DNA of 64,000 nucleotides from a bacterium (GTDB taxonomy: Bacteria > Ratteibacteria > UBA8468 > B48-G9 > DSTR01), in assembly GCA_029551285.1 (NCBI GenBank), contig JAKPFT010000022.1, positions 1 to 64,000 on the forward strand, read 5' to 3'. Below the pieces are notes generated by a model that worked only from the letters and a program-made list of their open reading frames with translations, was not told the origin of the DNA and did no database searches. Positions 1 to 9,842 of the stretch are shown here, piece after piece (the stretch's first letter is position 1; each line of letters starts with the position of its first letter). The translations under genes were made by a program, and so were the position numbers.

Positions 1-1
1 G

Positions 2-1480
2 GAGGAGACTGGCCTGGAGATTCCGAAGGAGTATAACTGGTCTTTACCGGCCTTCAAACACTGGGTGAAGTGGCGCTACGACATGTACAGCCGGTACTGG
101 CAACAACTGGTGGACGAGGTTCATCAGGCTGTCCCGGAAGCGACCATCGTTTTCAATCATTATCACAGGGACAATGTTGGCTGGCACGGAGCCATTCCAC
201 TGAGAGCTTTCGGTAGAAACTTCGTCAGCGGGACAGAAGCGGACGGCGAGCCTCTCCGGGGCGCGTTTTACACAAGATTGATGCGGGCCTACGGGCGGCG
301 TGACACCGAGGTCTGGATGGCCTTAGAACAGGGGCGAAAAGGTATCAGAAACGGCCGGGAAGTAGTTTTCAATCCCAGGGAAGTTGTTGACTTTGTCCTG
401 GCCTGCGCCACGGCCGGAGGTCATGCCAGCGTGGGTGGAGCTGATTTTGATGTGGAAGGACCTTCCCTGGCAGACATCGCTGGACTGCTCAAAGTTCGTG
501 CGCCTTATCTTGGCCTTCCTTCTGTTCCCTATATTGGACTGCACCTCTCCCAGCAGAGCGAGACTTTTGTCTTTGGTCGCAATCCAGATTACATTACCGG
601 CGACTGGCAGGACTATTACTGGAACAGCGCTACCGGCTGGCACCATCTGCTAACTTACAGCGGACTGACCTGTGACGTTCTTTTTGACGACCATCTGAAG
701 TCTTCCTTTCTGAAAAAGTATCCGGTGCTTATTCTACCTCTGGCCCTGGCGCTGACACGCCAGCAGTATCAGACTCTTCTGAACTATGTGGCGGCCGGTG
801 GCACCCTGATAACCGGTCCCTGGTTTGGTCTGTTTGATGAATGGGGGCAACAGTCAACTGGTTATCCTCTCGGCCAGCATCAGCTTTTTCCTTTCGGTCA
901 GAGTTTTCCCACCTGGGAAGAGTTGAAAAACAGGCCCCGTCTTGTCTTTGAAGGAACAGCGGTGAGCCCGCTCCACTGTTTAACCGGCCCTGACCGGTGC
1001 ATCTCTTTTTCGGTTTCGCCCGGTAACCAGGTCCTCAGCCGAAGAAAAGTGGGTCAGGGCCAGATTATCCAGATTGGCTTTGACCCGGGGACACTTTTCC
1101 GGTACCATCCGTGGAAGAACGTTGTCACCTCCTTCCGGGAGTTCTTCTTCACCGTGGTGGGAAAAAGGCCGCTGGTAGAAATACTGGACGCCGACAACCT
1201 GATTACCGGGATTTTCAAAAAGGGTCGGAAAACGACGGTGGTCCATCTTCAACAGTTTCCCGTCCCCTGGAGGCCGGAAGATTCCACGGTGAAAAAACCA
1301 GCCATCCGCTGGAAAACGCTCCTGCGGTGGAACGGAGAAAAACCGGTTTGCGTCAGATGTGCCCTGCCGGAGTTAAGCCCACCGCTGGCAGTGAAAAGGC
1401 AGAAAAACTATTATCTGGTGGAACTTCCACCGTTTGACTGGGGCCAGGTATTACTGATTGACACCGAGGGCAATTCCTGA
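2..1480 (+). CDS. putative beta-galactosidase / GH42-like glycoside hydrolase, 5' truncated by window edge
   Basis: Frame is open to the window start (EETGLEIPKEYNWSLPAFKHWVKWRYDMYSRYW). C-terminal part has a beta-galactosidase trimerisation-like segment (YPVLILPLALALTRQQYQTLLNYVAAGGTLITGP), as also seen in the 2764-4968 protein. Confidence 0.65.
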   Translation, partial: EETGLEIPKEYNWSLPAFKHWVKWRYDMYSRYWQQLVDEVHQAVPEATIVFNHYHRDNVGWHGAIPLRAFGRNFVSGTEADGEPLRGAFYTRLMRAYGRRDTEVWMALEQGRKGIRNGREVVFNPREVVDFVLACATAGGHASVGGADFDVEGPSLADIAGLLKVRAPYLGLPSVPYIGLHLSQQSETFVFGRNPDYITGDWQDYYWNSATGWHHLLTYSGLTCDVLFDDHLKSSFLKKYPVLILPLALALTRQQYQTLLNYVAAGGTLITGPWFGLFDEWGQQSTGYPLGQHQLFPFGQSFPTWEELKNRPRLVFEGTAVSPLHCLTGPDRCISFSVSPGNQVLSRRKVGQGQIIQIGFDPGTLFRYHPWKNVVTSFREFFFTVVGKRPLVEILDADNLITGIFKKGRKTTVVHLQQFPVPWRPEDSTVKKPAIRWKTLLRWNGEKPVCVRCALPELSPPLAVKRQKNYYLVELPPFDWGQVLLIDTEGNS

Positions 1481-1485
1481 AGAAG

Positions 1486-2559
1486 TTATCTTTTTACCCT
1501 GGCGTTTCCTTCCCAGATACTCCAGACTTCCTCTTCATTCAGCGGCTGGGCATAATCGGTAAGAAGCGTTACCACTAAAGCACCGCAGGCCCAGCCAAAC
1601 TGAACCCATTTCTCCGCCGGCCAGCCTTTCAGAATTCCGTAGAGTAACCCGCCCACAAAACCGTCACCGCCGCCGATTCTATCCAGCACAAAGATTTCTC
1701 TTGGTTCCACCACATACCAGTCGGTGCCGGAAGACATAATCGCTCCCCAGAGGTGTTGCTGGCAGCTGATGACTTCCCTTAAAGTGGTGGCAAAAACACT
1801 TGCCTGGGGAAAGGCTTTTTTAGCCCGTTCAATCATTCCCTTAAAGCCGTCAATCTGAGAGGCCAATCCCTTCCCGCCAGTTTCTGGCCCTTCAATTCCC
1901 AGACACAACTGGAAATCCTCCTCGTTGCCCACCAGAATGTCAGCCAGGCTGGCGATTTCTGTGAAAATGGCGCGCAGTTCCTGCTCCCGATTTTTCCAGA
2001 AAGAAGCCCGGTAGTTCAGGTCAAAAGAAATTATAGTTCCGTATCTCTTGGCAACTCTGGCGATTTCCAGGCAGAAATTTCCTGTCTCCGGGGAAAGCGC
2101 CCCAATCAACCCGGACATGTGCACAACCTGCACCCCTTCCTTTCCAAAAATTCTTTCCAGGTCAAAGTCAGCCGCCTGCAGTGTCCGGCCCACCTCGCCG
2201 GAACGGTCGTTCCATACCCTGGGCGCCCTTGAGCCGTAACCAGTATCACCAATGTTAATCTGGTGCCGGTAACCCCAGGGACCACCCTGAGCCACTTCCT
2301 TGGCCTCCACCACCATATGCCGGCTGGCCAAGTTGTCCTTGATAAATCTGGCAATGGGACTACCCTTCACCAGAGCGGTAAGAACCTTGACCGGTAAACC
2401 AAGATAGGAAACAACGCTGGCTACATTGGTTTCCGCACTGGTTGCCTGCATCATGAACTGGGTACTGGCATGTACCGGCTGATTATCCACCGGTGTTAAC
2501 CTGATACCCATGCTGGTCGGCACCAGCAGCGCAAACGAGCAATTCTTTTTCAGTTCCAT
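1486..2559 (-). CDS. PfkB-family sugar kinase, 2-keto-3-deoxygluconate kinase-like
   Basis: SFDLNYRASFW, VGNEEDF, GGGDGFVGGLLYG motifs. ATG at 2559 preceded by AAAGGACGAAC (SD), so the longer ORF start at 2622 is not preferred. Confidence 0.8.
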   Translation of the reverse strand: MELKKNCSFALLVPTSMGIRLTPVDNQPVHASTQFMMQATSAETNVASVVSYLGLPVKVLTALVKGSPIARFIKDNLASRHMVVEAKEVAQGGPWGYRHQINIGDTGYGSRAPRVWNDRSGEVGRTLQAADFDLERIFGKEGVQVVHMSGLIGALSPETGNFCLEIARVAKRYGTIISFDLNYRASFWKNREQELRAIFTEIASLADILVGNEEDFQLCLGIEGPETGGKGLASQIDGFKGMIERAKKAFPQASVFATTLREVISCQQHLWGAIMSSGTDWYVVEPREIFVLDRIGGGDGFVGGLLYGILKGWPAEKWVQFGWACGALVVTLLTDYAQPLNEEEVWSIWEGNARVKR

Positions 2560-2763
2560 GTTCGTCCTTTCGTTGGATCTGCTAACTGTCTTCCTGTGAC
2601 AAAAAATCTTATCCAGTTTCATTCACCCTGTCAAACATCTTTTCCCTGACGGCTAACAGGAAGTATAATCATAGCCAGTTAAGACCAGACCCTGTCTTTC
2701 GCGACTGCCACAGTTACTGCCTGTGTGAACCGCCGGTGAAGTTGCGGAAGACCTGAAGATAAT

Positions 2764-4968
2764 ATGGACATCAAAAAGTTTAGCACTCTGTTTCCTTTTG
2801 GTTCTCATCTCTGCCGGGAGCCGATGCCGGAAATGTCGGAACTCAAACGCGACATGGAAAACCTGAAGAGGCACGGCTTCAACCTGGTAAAACTCCAGGA
2901 ACACTGGATGCTGGATGAACCGGCTGAAGGCCAGTACGATTTTTCCAGGCTGGAAGAACTGATAGACTTTGCTAAAAAACTGGAGTTAGCCGTTTATCTC
3001 GGGCTAACCTGCCAGCAGGCTCCCCACTGGCTCTGGGAGAAATATCCTGACGCTCGCATGGTGGGAAAAAACGGTCTGCCCCTGACCTATACCGCCAACT
3101 GGACCTTGCCGGCTGATGGTAAACCTGGTCCCTGTCCGGACCACCCCGGGGTGGTGGAAGCCGAAAACCGCTTTCTGCGCCGGCTGGTGGCTGTCTTAGG
3201 AAAGTACGAGAATCTTGTGGTCTGGAATACCTGGCAGGAGATTGGTTACTGGGCCGAAGGCATCGCTGGCCAGTCAGTTTGTTACTGCCCCTATACCCTG
3301 AACTTCTTTCGCCGCTACCTTCAGGAAAAATACCAGGACCTTGACCGGCTCAACCACTGCTGGAAGACCAGATATACTGACTGGCGCTTTATCACTCCCG
3401 GCCGGCAGGTCAACCCTTACTTTGAAATCCAGACGCTGGAGTGGAATTACTTTATGGAAAACGTCCAGACCGCGGCCTGTTTGAAAAGACGCTGCCAGGT
3501 GATTAAAGAAACCGACCCGCTGCCGCGGCCAGTTTTCGCCCATAAAGGTTCGCCCTTAATCGGCTCGGCTGTTGACTGGACCTATGCCCGGTGTCAGGAT
3601 TTTCTTGGTTCCTCAAACTATCCTGCCTGGAGCCGGAGCCATCCCTGGGACGATGGTTCTCCCCGGGGAGAAGAAAGGCCGGATAAACACTACTCCCTGC
3701 ATGCGGAAATTTACGACGGCTGTGTCCTGAAATTTGATTACCTGCGTTCCTGCCAGGTTGAAGGTCAGCCTGTCTGGGCCGCGGAGTTTCAGGGTGGGCC
3801 GGCGGTCAGCGGACTACACCAGGGAAGGACGCCTTCCGGGAAAGACATCCGTCGGTGGGTTCTCTCCTGCCTGAGTTCCGGCGTCACCGGTATCTGCTTC
3901 TGGGTGACCAGAGCCGAAATTGCACCGCCGGAAATCAACGGCTTCAGCCTGTTAGACAGTACCGGTGAGACCACGGAAAGATTTGAGGAAGCCTCCAGAC
4001 TGGCTCAGGTTCTGAACCGGTTGCCGGCTTTGTTTAACCAGCCCAACCAGGAACCAGCGACGGTTGGCATCATCGTGGACGAGTGGAATTACCAGGGTTG
4101 CCGCCTGTTTGACCGGGCGGAAGGTCACCTCGTTTACAATTTAAGAACCTGGCACCGGCTTCTCTGGGAAAACAACCTGCCGGTGGATTTCCTCAGCCTT
4201 TCTCACAGCCCGGAAAGACTATCCCGGTATCAGGTCTTGATTCTGCCTTTCCCGCTTTTCCTTTCCAGAGAAAGCGGAAAGAAACTCTTAGAGTATGTGA
4301 ACCGTGGCGGAAATCTCATCAGCGGACCCTGTCCTGGCCGCCTCAGTGAATACGGTTTTTGCCAGCGCCGCGAACTTTCTCCTGAGGCTGAGAACCTTTT
4401 CGGAGTCAACCACGCAAGTCTTACCCTGGTGGCCGAACCTGGCGGAAAGAGCCGCTGGTCTTTTCCGGAATGGACCTGGGGAGAGTTTCTGAAACCCGAA
4501 TGGCTGACTGGCACCGGTCCGCTGGCCGGCCAGCGCCTCTGGCCCTACTTTTACCTGGAAACATTTAGCTGCCAGGCTGCTACCCCCTGCCTGATGTACC
4601 GGGGAAAAACTGCTGGCAGCAGGCTCAAACATAACAAAGGCAGCGCCTGGCTCCTCGGGACCTTCGCCAGTTACGGAGTAACCGCTTACCGGCGGAAAGA
4701 AAATGTTTCCTTCCTTCTAACTCTCCTGAGACTGTGCGGGGTAACACCGGACTACTCCGGCAAACTTATTCGGCGTCGCCGGGCCGGAGGAAAACATCAG
4801 GTCTGGTTCTTTACCAACCCGGGCCGGAAAAAAGTTACAGAGAAAATTGATGTCACTGGCTGGTCAAAGGTGGAAACCCTGTGGGGAGAAAAACTTTCCG
4901 TGGAAAAAGGCACGGTAATTTTAGCCGTGAGACCGCTGGAAGTCACCGCGCTGGTTTTAACTCAGTAG
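2764..4968 (+). CDS. GH42-like beta-galactosidase
   Basis: N-terminal GH42-type TIM barrel (FNLVKLQEHWMLDEPAEGQYDFSRLEELIDFAKKLELAVYLGL; NTWQEIGYW), trimerisation-like domain VLILPFPLFLSRESGKKLLEYVNRGGNLISGP. Confidence 0.85.
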   Translation: MDIKKFSTLFPFGSHLCREPMPEMSELKRDMENLKRHGFNLVKLQEHWMLDEPAEGQYDFSRLEELIDFAKKLELAVYLGLTCQQAPHWLWEKYPDARMVGKNGLPLTYTANWTLPADGKPGPCPDHPGVVEAENRFLRRLVAVLGKYENLVVWNTWQEIGYWAEGIAGQSVCYCPYTLNFFRRYLQEKYQDLDRLNHCWKTRYTDWRFITPGRQVNPYFEIQTLEWNYFMENVQTAACLKRRCQVIKETDPLPRPVFAHKGSPLIGSAVDWTYARCQDFLGSSNYPAWSRSHPWDDGSPRGEERPDKHYSLHAEIYDGCVLKFDYLRSCQVEGQPVWAAEFQGGPAVSGLHQGRTPSGKDIRRWVLSCLSSGVTGICFWVTRAEIAPPEINGFSLLDSTGETTERFEEASRLAQVLNRLPALFNQPNQEPATVGIIVDEWNYQGCRLFDRAEGHLVYNLRTWHRLLWENNLPVDFLSLSHSPERLSRYQVLILPFPLFLSRESGKKLLEYVNRGGNLISGPCPGRLSEYGFCQRRELSPEAENLFGVNHASLTLVAEPGGKSRWSFPEWTWGEFLKPEWLTGTGPLAGQRLWPYFYLETFSCQAATPCLMYRGKTAGSRLKHNKGSAWLLGTFASYGVTAYRRKENVSFLLTLLRLCGVTPDYSGKLIRRRRAGGKHQVWFFTNPGRKKVTEKIDVTGWSKVETLWGEKLSVEKGTVILAVRPLEVTALVLTQ

Positions 4969-4999
4969 AATTTTTTTGGCAAACGATGGTGCTGCAGGA

Positions 5000-6940
5000 A
5001 TGAAAAAACTACCTCTGCCCTATCTCCGGGTGAAACCGCAGGGAGAGGCTGCCTGGCAGGCGGCCGATTTGAAAATTGTTAGATTAAAAACTGAAGAAGA
5101 CGTGCTCTGTTATCAGGCAAAGTTAAGAGAAAAACACCGGCGGCTCTTCGGGCCTTTGTCTGACCCTGACAGAACTCCGGAATTTACCCGTGGAAAAACT
5201 TTCTGCTACCAGGATGTGGTGGTTCAACAGGTCCGGCTGGTGGCACCCGGTGGCTACCTGATTTCCGGGCTCTTTCTTTTACCGGAGCGAGTTAGAGAGA
5301 AACTACCCGGTCTGGTCTGGGCTTCCGGACACAATGAAGAAGCCTCCTTCAACGAACACTACCTTCAGTTCTGCCTTCTGGCCGCGACCAACGGGATGGC
5401 TGTCTTTGCCTTTGACCCGGCGGGACAGGGTTGCCGCCGCGAGGTTTTTCTCCCTGAGGATGACCCGGTTTACTGGTCGCCGTGCAATCAGCACCAGCAT
5501 CTCGGGGTGTTAACTGCTTTAGCCGGGTACCAGCTGGCCCATTTCTTTGCTTCTGACTGTGTCACAGCTGTCAGTTTTCTTCTCAGCCAGCCTGAGGTTG
5601 ACAGGGAAAAAATTGGTTTTGCTGGTCAGTCCGGAGGCGGCTTACAAACCTACCTGGCTATGGGTGCTGACCCCAGAATAAAGGTAGCCGTTCCCATGCA
5701 GGCGACCTCAACCCGCCGCGGGGCTTTTCGGCAACTTCAGGTCCGGGATCTGGAGCAGTGTTTCTTCAATTGCTGGGTGGAAGGTATTGACCATCATGAA
5801 ATGACACTCATCTTTGCGCCAAAGCCTGTCAGAATCGTGGCTGAGTTTGGTTACCAGGACCAGTTTGATGTTTACCGCAAACTAAAACCGGTTTACCAGA
5901 TACCGGGCGCTCCGGAAAACCTGGAAATTGTTTCGGCCGGCCCGGAGCACCGGATGAGAAGAAGCGAAAGAGAATTAGCCCTCTCCTGGTTAACCAGGCA
6001 CCTGAAACCAGCCGGTCTGCTTCGCTTTGACGTTGACTGGTCTGACTATCATTCCTTTCTGACCGAGTTGAAACAGCACCAGGCCCAGATAGACCTCAAG
6101 CACCATGGGCTTCTCTCCTTTTGTCGGAAAAGTATCGCGACCCGCCGACCGTTCTGGCGGGGTACGGCCGCTACCATCAGGCAGGTGCCGGCCCTCAAAA
6201 AAGCTTTCCAGGCGAAAGTTAGGCCGCTGGTTGACCTTCAGGGAAAATCTATCTTCAGATTACAACCCGGGAGGTATCGGCTGGTCTTTACTCCAGACTA
6301 CCGGATACCCGTGTGTATCTGCCGCGGTCAGGGAGAAAAGGGACTGGCCCTGCTGGTGGATGAGAAAGGTCTCGGGTCTGCCTGGACTCAGCGTCAGATA
6401 GAAAAGCTGGCCGCAGAAACAGCCTGGCTGGTGGCCATGGAGGTCTTCAACACCGGCCAGTTACGCACCAGTCTCAAACCCTGCCGGGAGGGAGTATTCC
6501 TGCAGCGGCACTGGCGCTACTATAGCCCGGACATCTATCATGCTGCCGATACTTTCATGCTGGGTTCTTGCCCGCTGGCTCTGACTATGGAAGAAGTTCT
6601 CACGCTGCTGGTTACCTTAAAGTCAGAAAAAGAAAGACTGGTCTTTTCCGGCAGAGGCTGGCCGGCCGTTGGTCTGATTCTGCTCAGTTCGGTTTTGCCT
6701 GCGGTGAAAAAATGTTTCGCGGAAAAAATTCCTTTCAGTTACCAGGAACTTTTTGATTCCGGCTACTTCTGGTTTGACATCAACCTGGTCATTCCCGGTA
6801 TCCTCAAATATACTGACCTTCCAGTCATCATCTCGGCCCGTACTAAAACCAACTTTTATCTAAAAAACAGGCTCAAACCGCCGGAAAGGAGGAAAAAAAC
6901 ATGGCGCTTCTTGACATCCACTTTCGCTCTGAGGTTTTGA
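5000..6940 (+). CDS. alpha/beta hydrolase, acetyl-xylan-esterase-like
   Basis: GHNEEASFNEHYLQFCLLAATNGMAVFAFDPAGQG and nucleophile elbow GFAGQSGGG. ORF can start at TTG 4976 or ATG 5000. Confidence 0.7.
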   Translation: MKKLPLPYLRVKPQGEAAWQAADLKIVRLKTEEDVLCYQAKLREKHRRLFGPLSDPDRTPEFTRGKTFCYQDVVVQQVRLVAPGGYLISGLFLLPERVREKLPGLVWASGHNEEASFNEHYLQFCLLAATNGMAVFAFDPAGQGCRREVFLPEDDPVYWSPCNQHQHLGVLTALAGYQLAHFFASDCVTAVSFLLSQPEVDREKIGFAGQSGGGLQTYLAMGADPRIKVAVPMQATSTRRGAFRQLQVRDLEQCFFNCWVEGIDHHEMTLIFAPKPVRIVAEFGYQDQFDVYRKLKPVYQIPGAPENLEIVSAGPEHRMRRSERELALSWLTRHLKPAGLLRFDVDWSDYHSFLTELKQHQAQIDLKHHGLLSFCRKSIATRRPFWRGTAATIRQVPALKKAFQAKVRPLVDLQGKSIFRLQPGRYRLVFTPDYRIPVCICRGQGEKGLALLVDEKGLGSAWTQRQIEKLAAETAWLVAMEVFNTGQLRTSLKPCREGVFLQRHWRYYSPDIYHAADTFMLGSCPLALTMEEVLTLLVTLKSEKERLVFSGRGWPAVGLILLSSVLPAVKKCFAEKIPFSYQELFDSGYFWFDINLVIPGILKYTDLPVIISARTKTNFYLKNRLKPPERRKKTWRFLTSTFALRF

Positions 6941-7629
6941 TAAAGCAGACCTCTCTGTACGTGGTGCTGCCGGAAAAACAGGGTCTATCCAGTTTTCGGG
7001 TCATCTATCTCCTGCACGGACTTTCTGATGATTACACCATCTGGCTGCGCCGCACCTGCGTGGAAAGGTACGCCGCAGAGTATGACTTCATGCTGGTAAT
7101 GCCGGATACCGGCCGCTTTTTTTACACCAACAGCGCTGACGGACTTCACCGGTACGAGGACCATATCCTGGAAGTGGTGGACTTCGTGGACAGAACTTTT
7201 CCCACAGTTAAAGTTGCTTCAGGTCGCGGCCTTACCGGAAACTCCATGGGCGGTTACGGAAGTCTCAAATTAGCCATCAAGTACCCGCATCTCTTCGGGT
7301 CGGTTTCGGCCCATTCTTCGCTGACCGATGTCGTCGGGTGGCTTCAGGGTCCGCCGGGCCGGGAGTTCAGCCGGATTTTTGGACAGCCGGTGAAACCGGA
7401 AAACGACCTTTTCTACCTCGCGGAAAAGGCTTCTTCCTGGCCAGCCGTGCGTTTTGATTGCGGCACCGAAGATGTTCTCCTGGAGCATAGCCGGCGCTTC
7501 CATGCCCATCTGAAGAAACTCAATCGCCCACATATTTACGAAGAATTCCCTGGCGCTCACGACTGGGCATACTGGGACCTGCATGTCCAGGATTCCTTTC
7601 GTTTCCACGCCGGGCTTAAAACTTCCTGA
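6901..7629 (+). CDS. esterase family protein (esterase D / S-formylglutathione hydrolase-like fold)
   Basis: YLLHGLSDDYTIW, GNSMGGYGSLKLA nucleophile elbow, HDWAYWD. Start overlaps the preceding CDS; SD AAAGGAGG. Confidence 0.8.
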   Translation: MALLDIHFRSEVLIKQTSLYVVLPEKQGLSSFRVIYLLHGLSDDYTIWLRRTCVERYAAEYDFMLVMPDTGRFFYTNSADGLHRYEDHILEVVDFVDRTFPTVKVASGRGLTGNSMGGYGSLKLAIKYPHLFGSVSAHSSLTDVVGWLQGPPGREFSRIFGQPVKPENDLFYLAEKASSWPAVRFDCGTEDVLLEHSRRFHAHLKKLNRPHIYEEFPGAHDWAYWDLHVQDSFRFHAGLKTS

Positions 7630-7631
7630 AA

Positions 7632-8615
7632 TCAGCCCTGGTTTTTCTTCCACTGACGCAGGGCTTCCAGCGCCACGGCCAGAGATTTCCTTCCTTCTTT
7701 TCCATCTACCAGCGGAATGCGGTCTTCTCTGACACAGTCCACGAAATGCTGCAACTGAGCGACAAAAGCCTTTCCCAGGCTGCCCGAAGAATGGCGGCCA
7801 ACCTTCCTTTGCCGGCCACCAGAAGTCACCAGGGTGAACCAGCGCGGTTTTTTCTCCTGGTAGGTCCCAAAAACAAGAAGACCGGACCGGCCCACCGCAT
7901 CCATGGTGTAACCAGCGGAAACGCCGGGCGGCAGACCCCAGGACCAGAAAAGATGAAGCCGGTCACCGGAAGCGAAAAACACATCTACCGAGCCGGTGTC
8001 CGGCGCGGTGCTTTCCTTGAAACGCAGCAGCGAACTTTTCACCTGTTTCACTTCCCCGAAAGTATAAATCGCAAAATCATAAGTGTGGACCGCTCCGTCC
8101 AGGAAAGGACCACCCCCTTTTTCCCAGTCAAAATACCAGGCAGCCTGTGGGCCGGAACCAAGTGCCAGCTGCCTCCAGATTACCGGATGGCCAATCACTC
8201 CCGAACGGACCAGTTCCCGAAACTTCAGCCATTCTTCGTCAAAGCGCCGGACAAAGCCAATCTGCAACTTGACCTTCATCTGCTCACAGGTCTTTATCAT
8301 CCGGTCAGCACCTTTCAACGTCCTGGCCATCGGCTTTTCACAGAAAACATGCTTGCCTGCCTGAGCCGCGGCCACCACAATCTCTTCATGGAGATAGGTT
8401 GGCGTAGCACAGATTACTCCGGTAATCTCCGGTAGTTCCAGCAATCTCCGGTAATCGCTGAACGTGCGTTCAATCCCGAAATCTTTTTTCACTCCGGCTA
8501 ACGTTTCGTCTGCCGGGTCAGCCGCAGCCGTTACCCTGGCTCCTTTTACCTGCTGAAGCATCCTCAGGTGATGCCGGCCGATGCCGCCACAACCAATCAG
8601 TCCCAGATTAACCAT
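7632..8615 (-). CDS. Gfo/Idh/MocA family oxidoreductase
   Basis: MVNLGLIGCGGIGRHHLRML Rossmann motif, FCEKPMARTL. ATG 8615 has SD AAAGGAGAG. Confidence 0.85.
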   Translation of the reverse strand: MVNLGLIGCGGIGRHHLRMLQQVKGARVTAAADPADETLAGVKKDFGIERTFSDYRRLLELPEITGVICATPTYLHEEIVVAAAQAGKHVFCEKPMARTLKGADRMIKTCEQMKVKLQIGFVRRFDEEWLKFRELVRSGVIGHPVIWRQLALGSGPQAAWYFDWEKGGGPFLDGAVHTYDFAIYTFGEVKQVKSSLLRFKESTAPDTGSVDVFFASGDRLHLFWSWGLPPGVSAGYTMDAVGRSGLLVFGTYQEKKPRWFTLVTSGGRQRKVGRHSSGSLGKAFVAQLQHFVDCVREDRIPLVDGKEGRKSLAVALEALRQWKKNQG

Positions 8616-8629
8616 GTCTCTCCTTTGTT

Positions 8630-9409
8630 TCAGAGGTGATAAATCTCCGGCCGTCTGTCCCGCAAGTGCGAACATTCCCCGGAACGAGTCCGGTCCACTT
8701 CGGTCAAGTCCACTTCGGTCACCACCAGTCTCTGATACCGCGACTGGTTAAAACTGATTACTTCCCCGTCCGGACCGGTGACCAGCGCCTGTTCCGGATG
8801 GGTAAAGACAATCACCACTTCGCTCTCGTAAGAGCGCGTCTTCATCATCTCCAGATTTCTCTGGTCATGCATCCCCCAGGAAGGATTGAAAATAACTCTG
8901 GCGCCTTTCAGGGACAGAGTTCTGACAGTTTCCGGCCAGCGGCGGTCAGCGCAGACCATCACCCCGAACGGGCCAAAGTCTGAAGAAAAAACAGGCAGAG
9001 CCTTTCCCGGAGTAAACTTCCGGTCATGGGTCTGGCAGTGGGTCTTATCGTACCAGCCGGCCAGCTGGCCAGCCCGGTCAAAAATCAGGACGCTGTTGAA
9101 AACATCTCCCTTCTCTTTTCTCATACAACCCAGGAGAAACCAGCACTTCTGCTTTCTCGCCAGGTCGGCTACTTCTCTTATATACGGTGAATCACCCGGA
9201 GAGACCGCATACTCAAAAAGCCTCCGGTGGCTGGCTTTTTTCTCTGTGGCCAGGTATCCGTCCAGAAAGCATTCTGGGGTAACAATGACATCCAGAGTCT
9301 GACTGGCTTCATCCCGGACAATGGTTTCCAACAGGCTGAAGTTAGCGGCCAGTTCCCCTTTAGCCGGTGTAACCTTTACCTGTCCAAGTCGCAACTTAGT
9401 TCTTTTCAT
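8630..9409 (-). CDS. carbon-nitrogen hydrolase (nitrilase superfamily)
   Basis: E-K-C triad context: TPECFLDGY, YDKTHCQTHDRKFTPG, GVMVCADRRWPE. Confidence 0.85.
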   Translation of the reverse strand: MKRTKLRLGQVKVTPAKGELAANFSLLETIVRDEASQTLDVIVTPECFLDGYLATEKKASHRRLFEYAVSPGDSPYIREVADLARKQKCWFLLGCMRKEKGDVFNSVLIFDRAGQLAGWYDKTHCQTHDRKFTPGKALPVFSSDFGPFGVMVCADRRWPETVRTLSLKGARVIFNPSWGMHDQRNLEMMKTRSYESEVVIVFTHPEQALVTGPDGEVISFNQSRYQRLVVTEVDLTEVDRTRSGECSHLRDRRPEIYHL

Positions 9410-9461
9410 GGTTGGTGAACTGCTCTGATTTTAGCCTATTCTCACAGTTCTTCCAAAGTCA

Positions 9462-9487
9462 GTGCCGCCCTTAATGGGCGCTGGCAC
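9462..9487. other. stem-loop GTGCC-GCCC-TTAAT-GGGC-GCT-GGCAC
   Basis: Perfect two-segment inverted repeat between nitrilase gene start and the promoter of the small ORF. Confidence 0.5.
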
Positions 9488-9515
9488 TCCAGGTCTCCGC
9501 GGACCAGCGCAGCCA

Positions 9516-9544
9516 TTGAAATCCAGACCCGAATGTGGTATCAT
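9516..9544 (+). promoter_or_regulatory. sigma70-type promoter TTGAAA-17-TATCAT for small ORF
   Basis: TTGAAA 9516-9521, TATCAT 9539-9544, 17-bp spacer, followed by AAGGAGGTG SD. Confidence 0.55.
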
Positions 9545-9566
9545 ATACCTGAAGGAGGTGAGAAAT

Positions 9567-9743
9567 ATGGGACGCAGGAAGGAAACCGCCGTGTGCTTTC
9601 GCAAGGAAAAGGCTAAGTCTTCGGTCTGCTGGTTCATTGACGGGGCCACACCTTCAGTTCCGGATGGCGCCGTCTGCTGTGTGCGGTTCTTGCCTGCCCG
9701 GAAAGGAAAAGAGATAGAAACGAAAGACGTTTCTTGCTCCTGA
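9567..9743 (+). CDS. small Cys-containing hypothetical protein (58 aa)
   Basis: ATG 9567 with strong SD AAGGAGGTGAGAAAT. MGRRKETAVCFRKEKAKSSVCWFIDGATPSVPDGAVCCVRFLPARKGKEIETKDVSCS. Dedicated promoter and downstream terminator. Confidence 0.65.
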   Translation: MGRRKETAVCFRKEKAKSSVCWFIDGATPSVPDGAVCCVRFLPARKGKEIETKDVSCS

Positions 9744-9809
9744 GGAAACACATTAGTTTATTGCCATATTCAGGTGTTTCTCAGAGGAAGACCTTCCTGA
9801 AAGGCAGGG

Positions 9810-9841
9810 AAAAAGGAGCTCGCAGCTGCGGGCTCCTTTTT
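9810..9841. terminator. bidirectional Rho-independent terminator
   Basis: AAAAAGGAGC-T-CGCAGCTGCG-G-GCTCCTTTTT, near-perfect palindrome with A/T tracts. Lies between the 58-aa ORF and the stop of the 1522-aa gene (convergent). Confidence 0.85.
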
Positions 9842-9842
9842 C

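Noticed and set aside
7746-8435. 229-aa plus-strand ORF
   Set aside because: Antisense to a clear Gfo/Idh/MocA oxidoreductase; no SD or domain.
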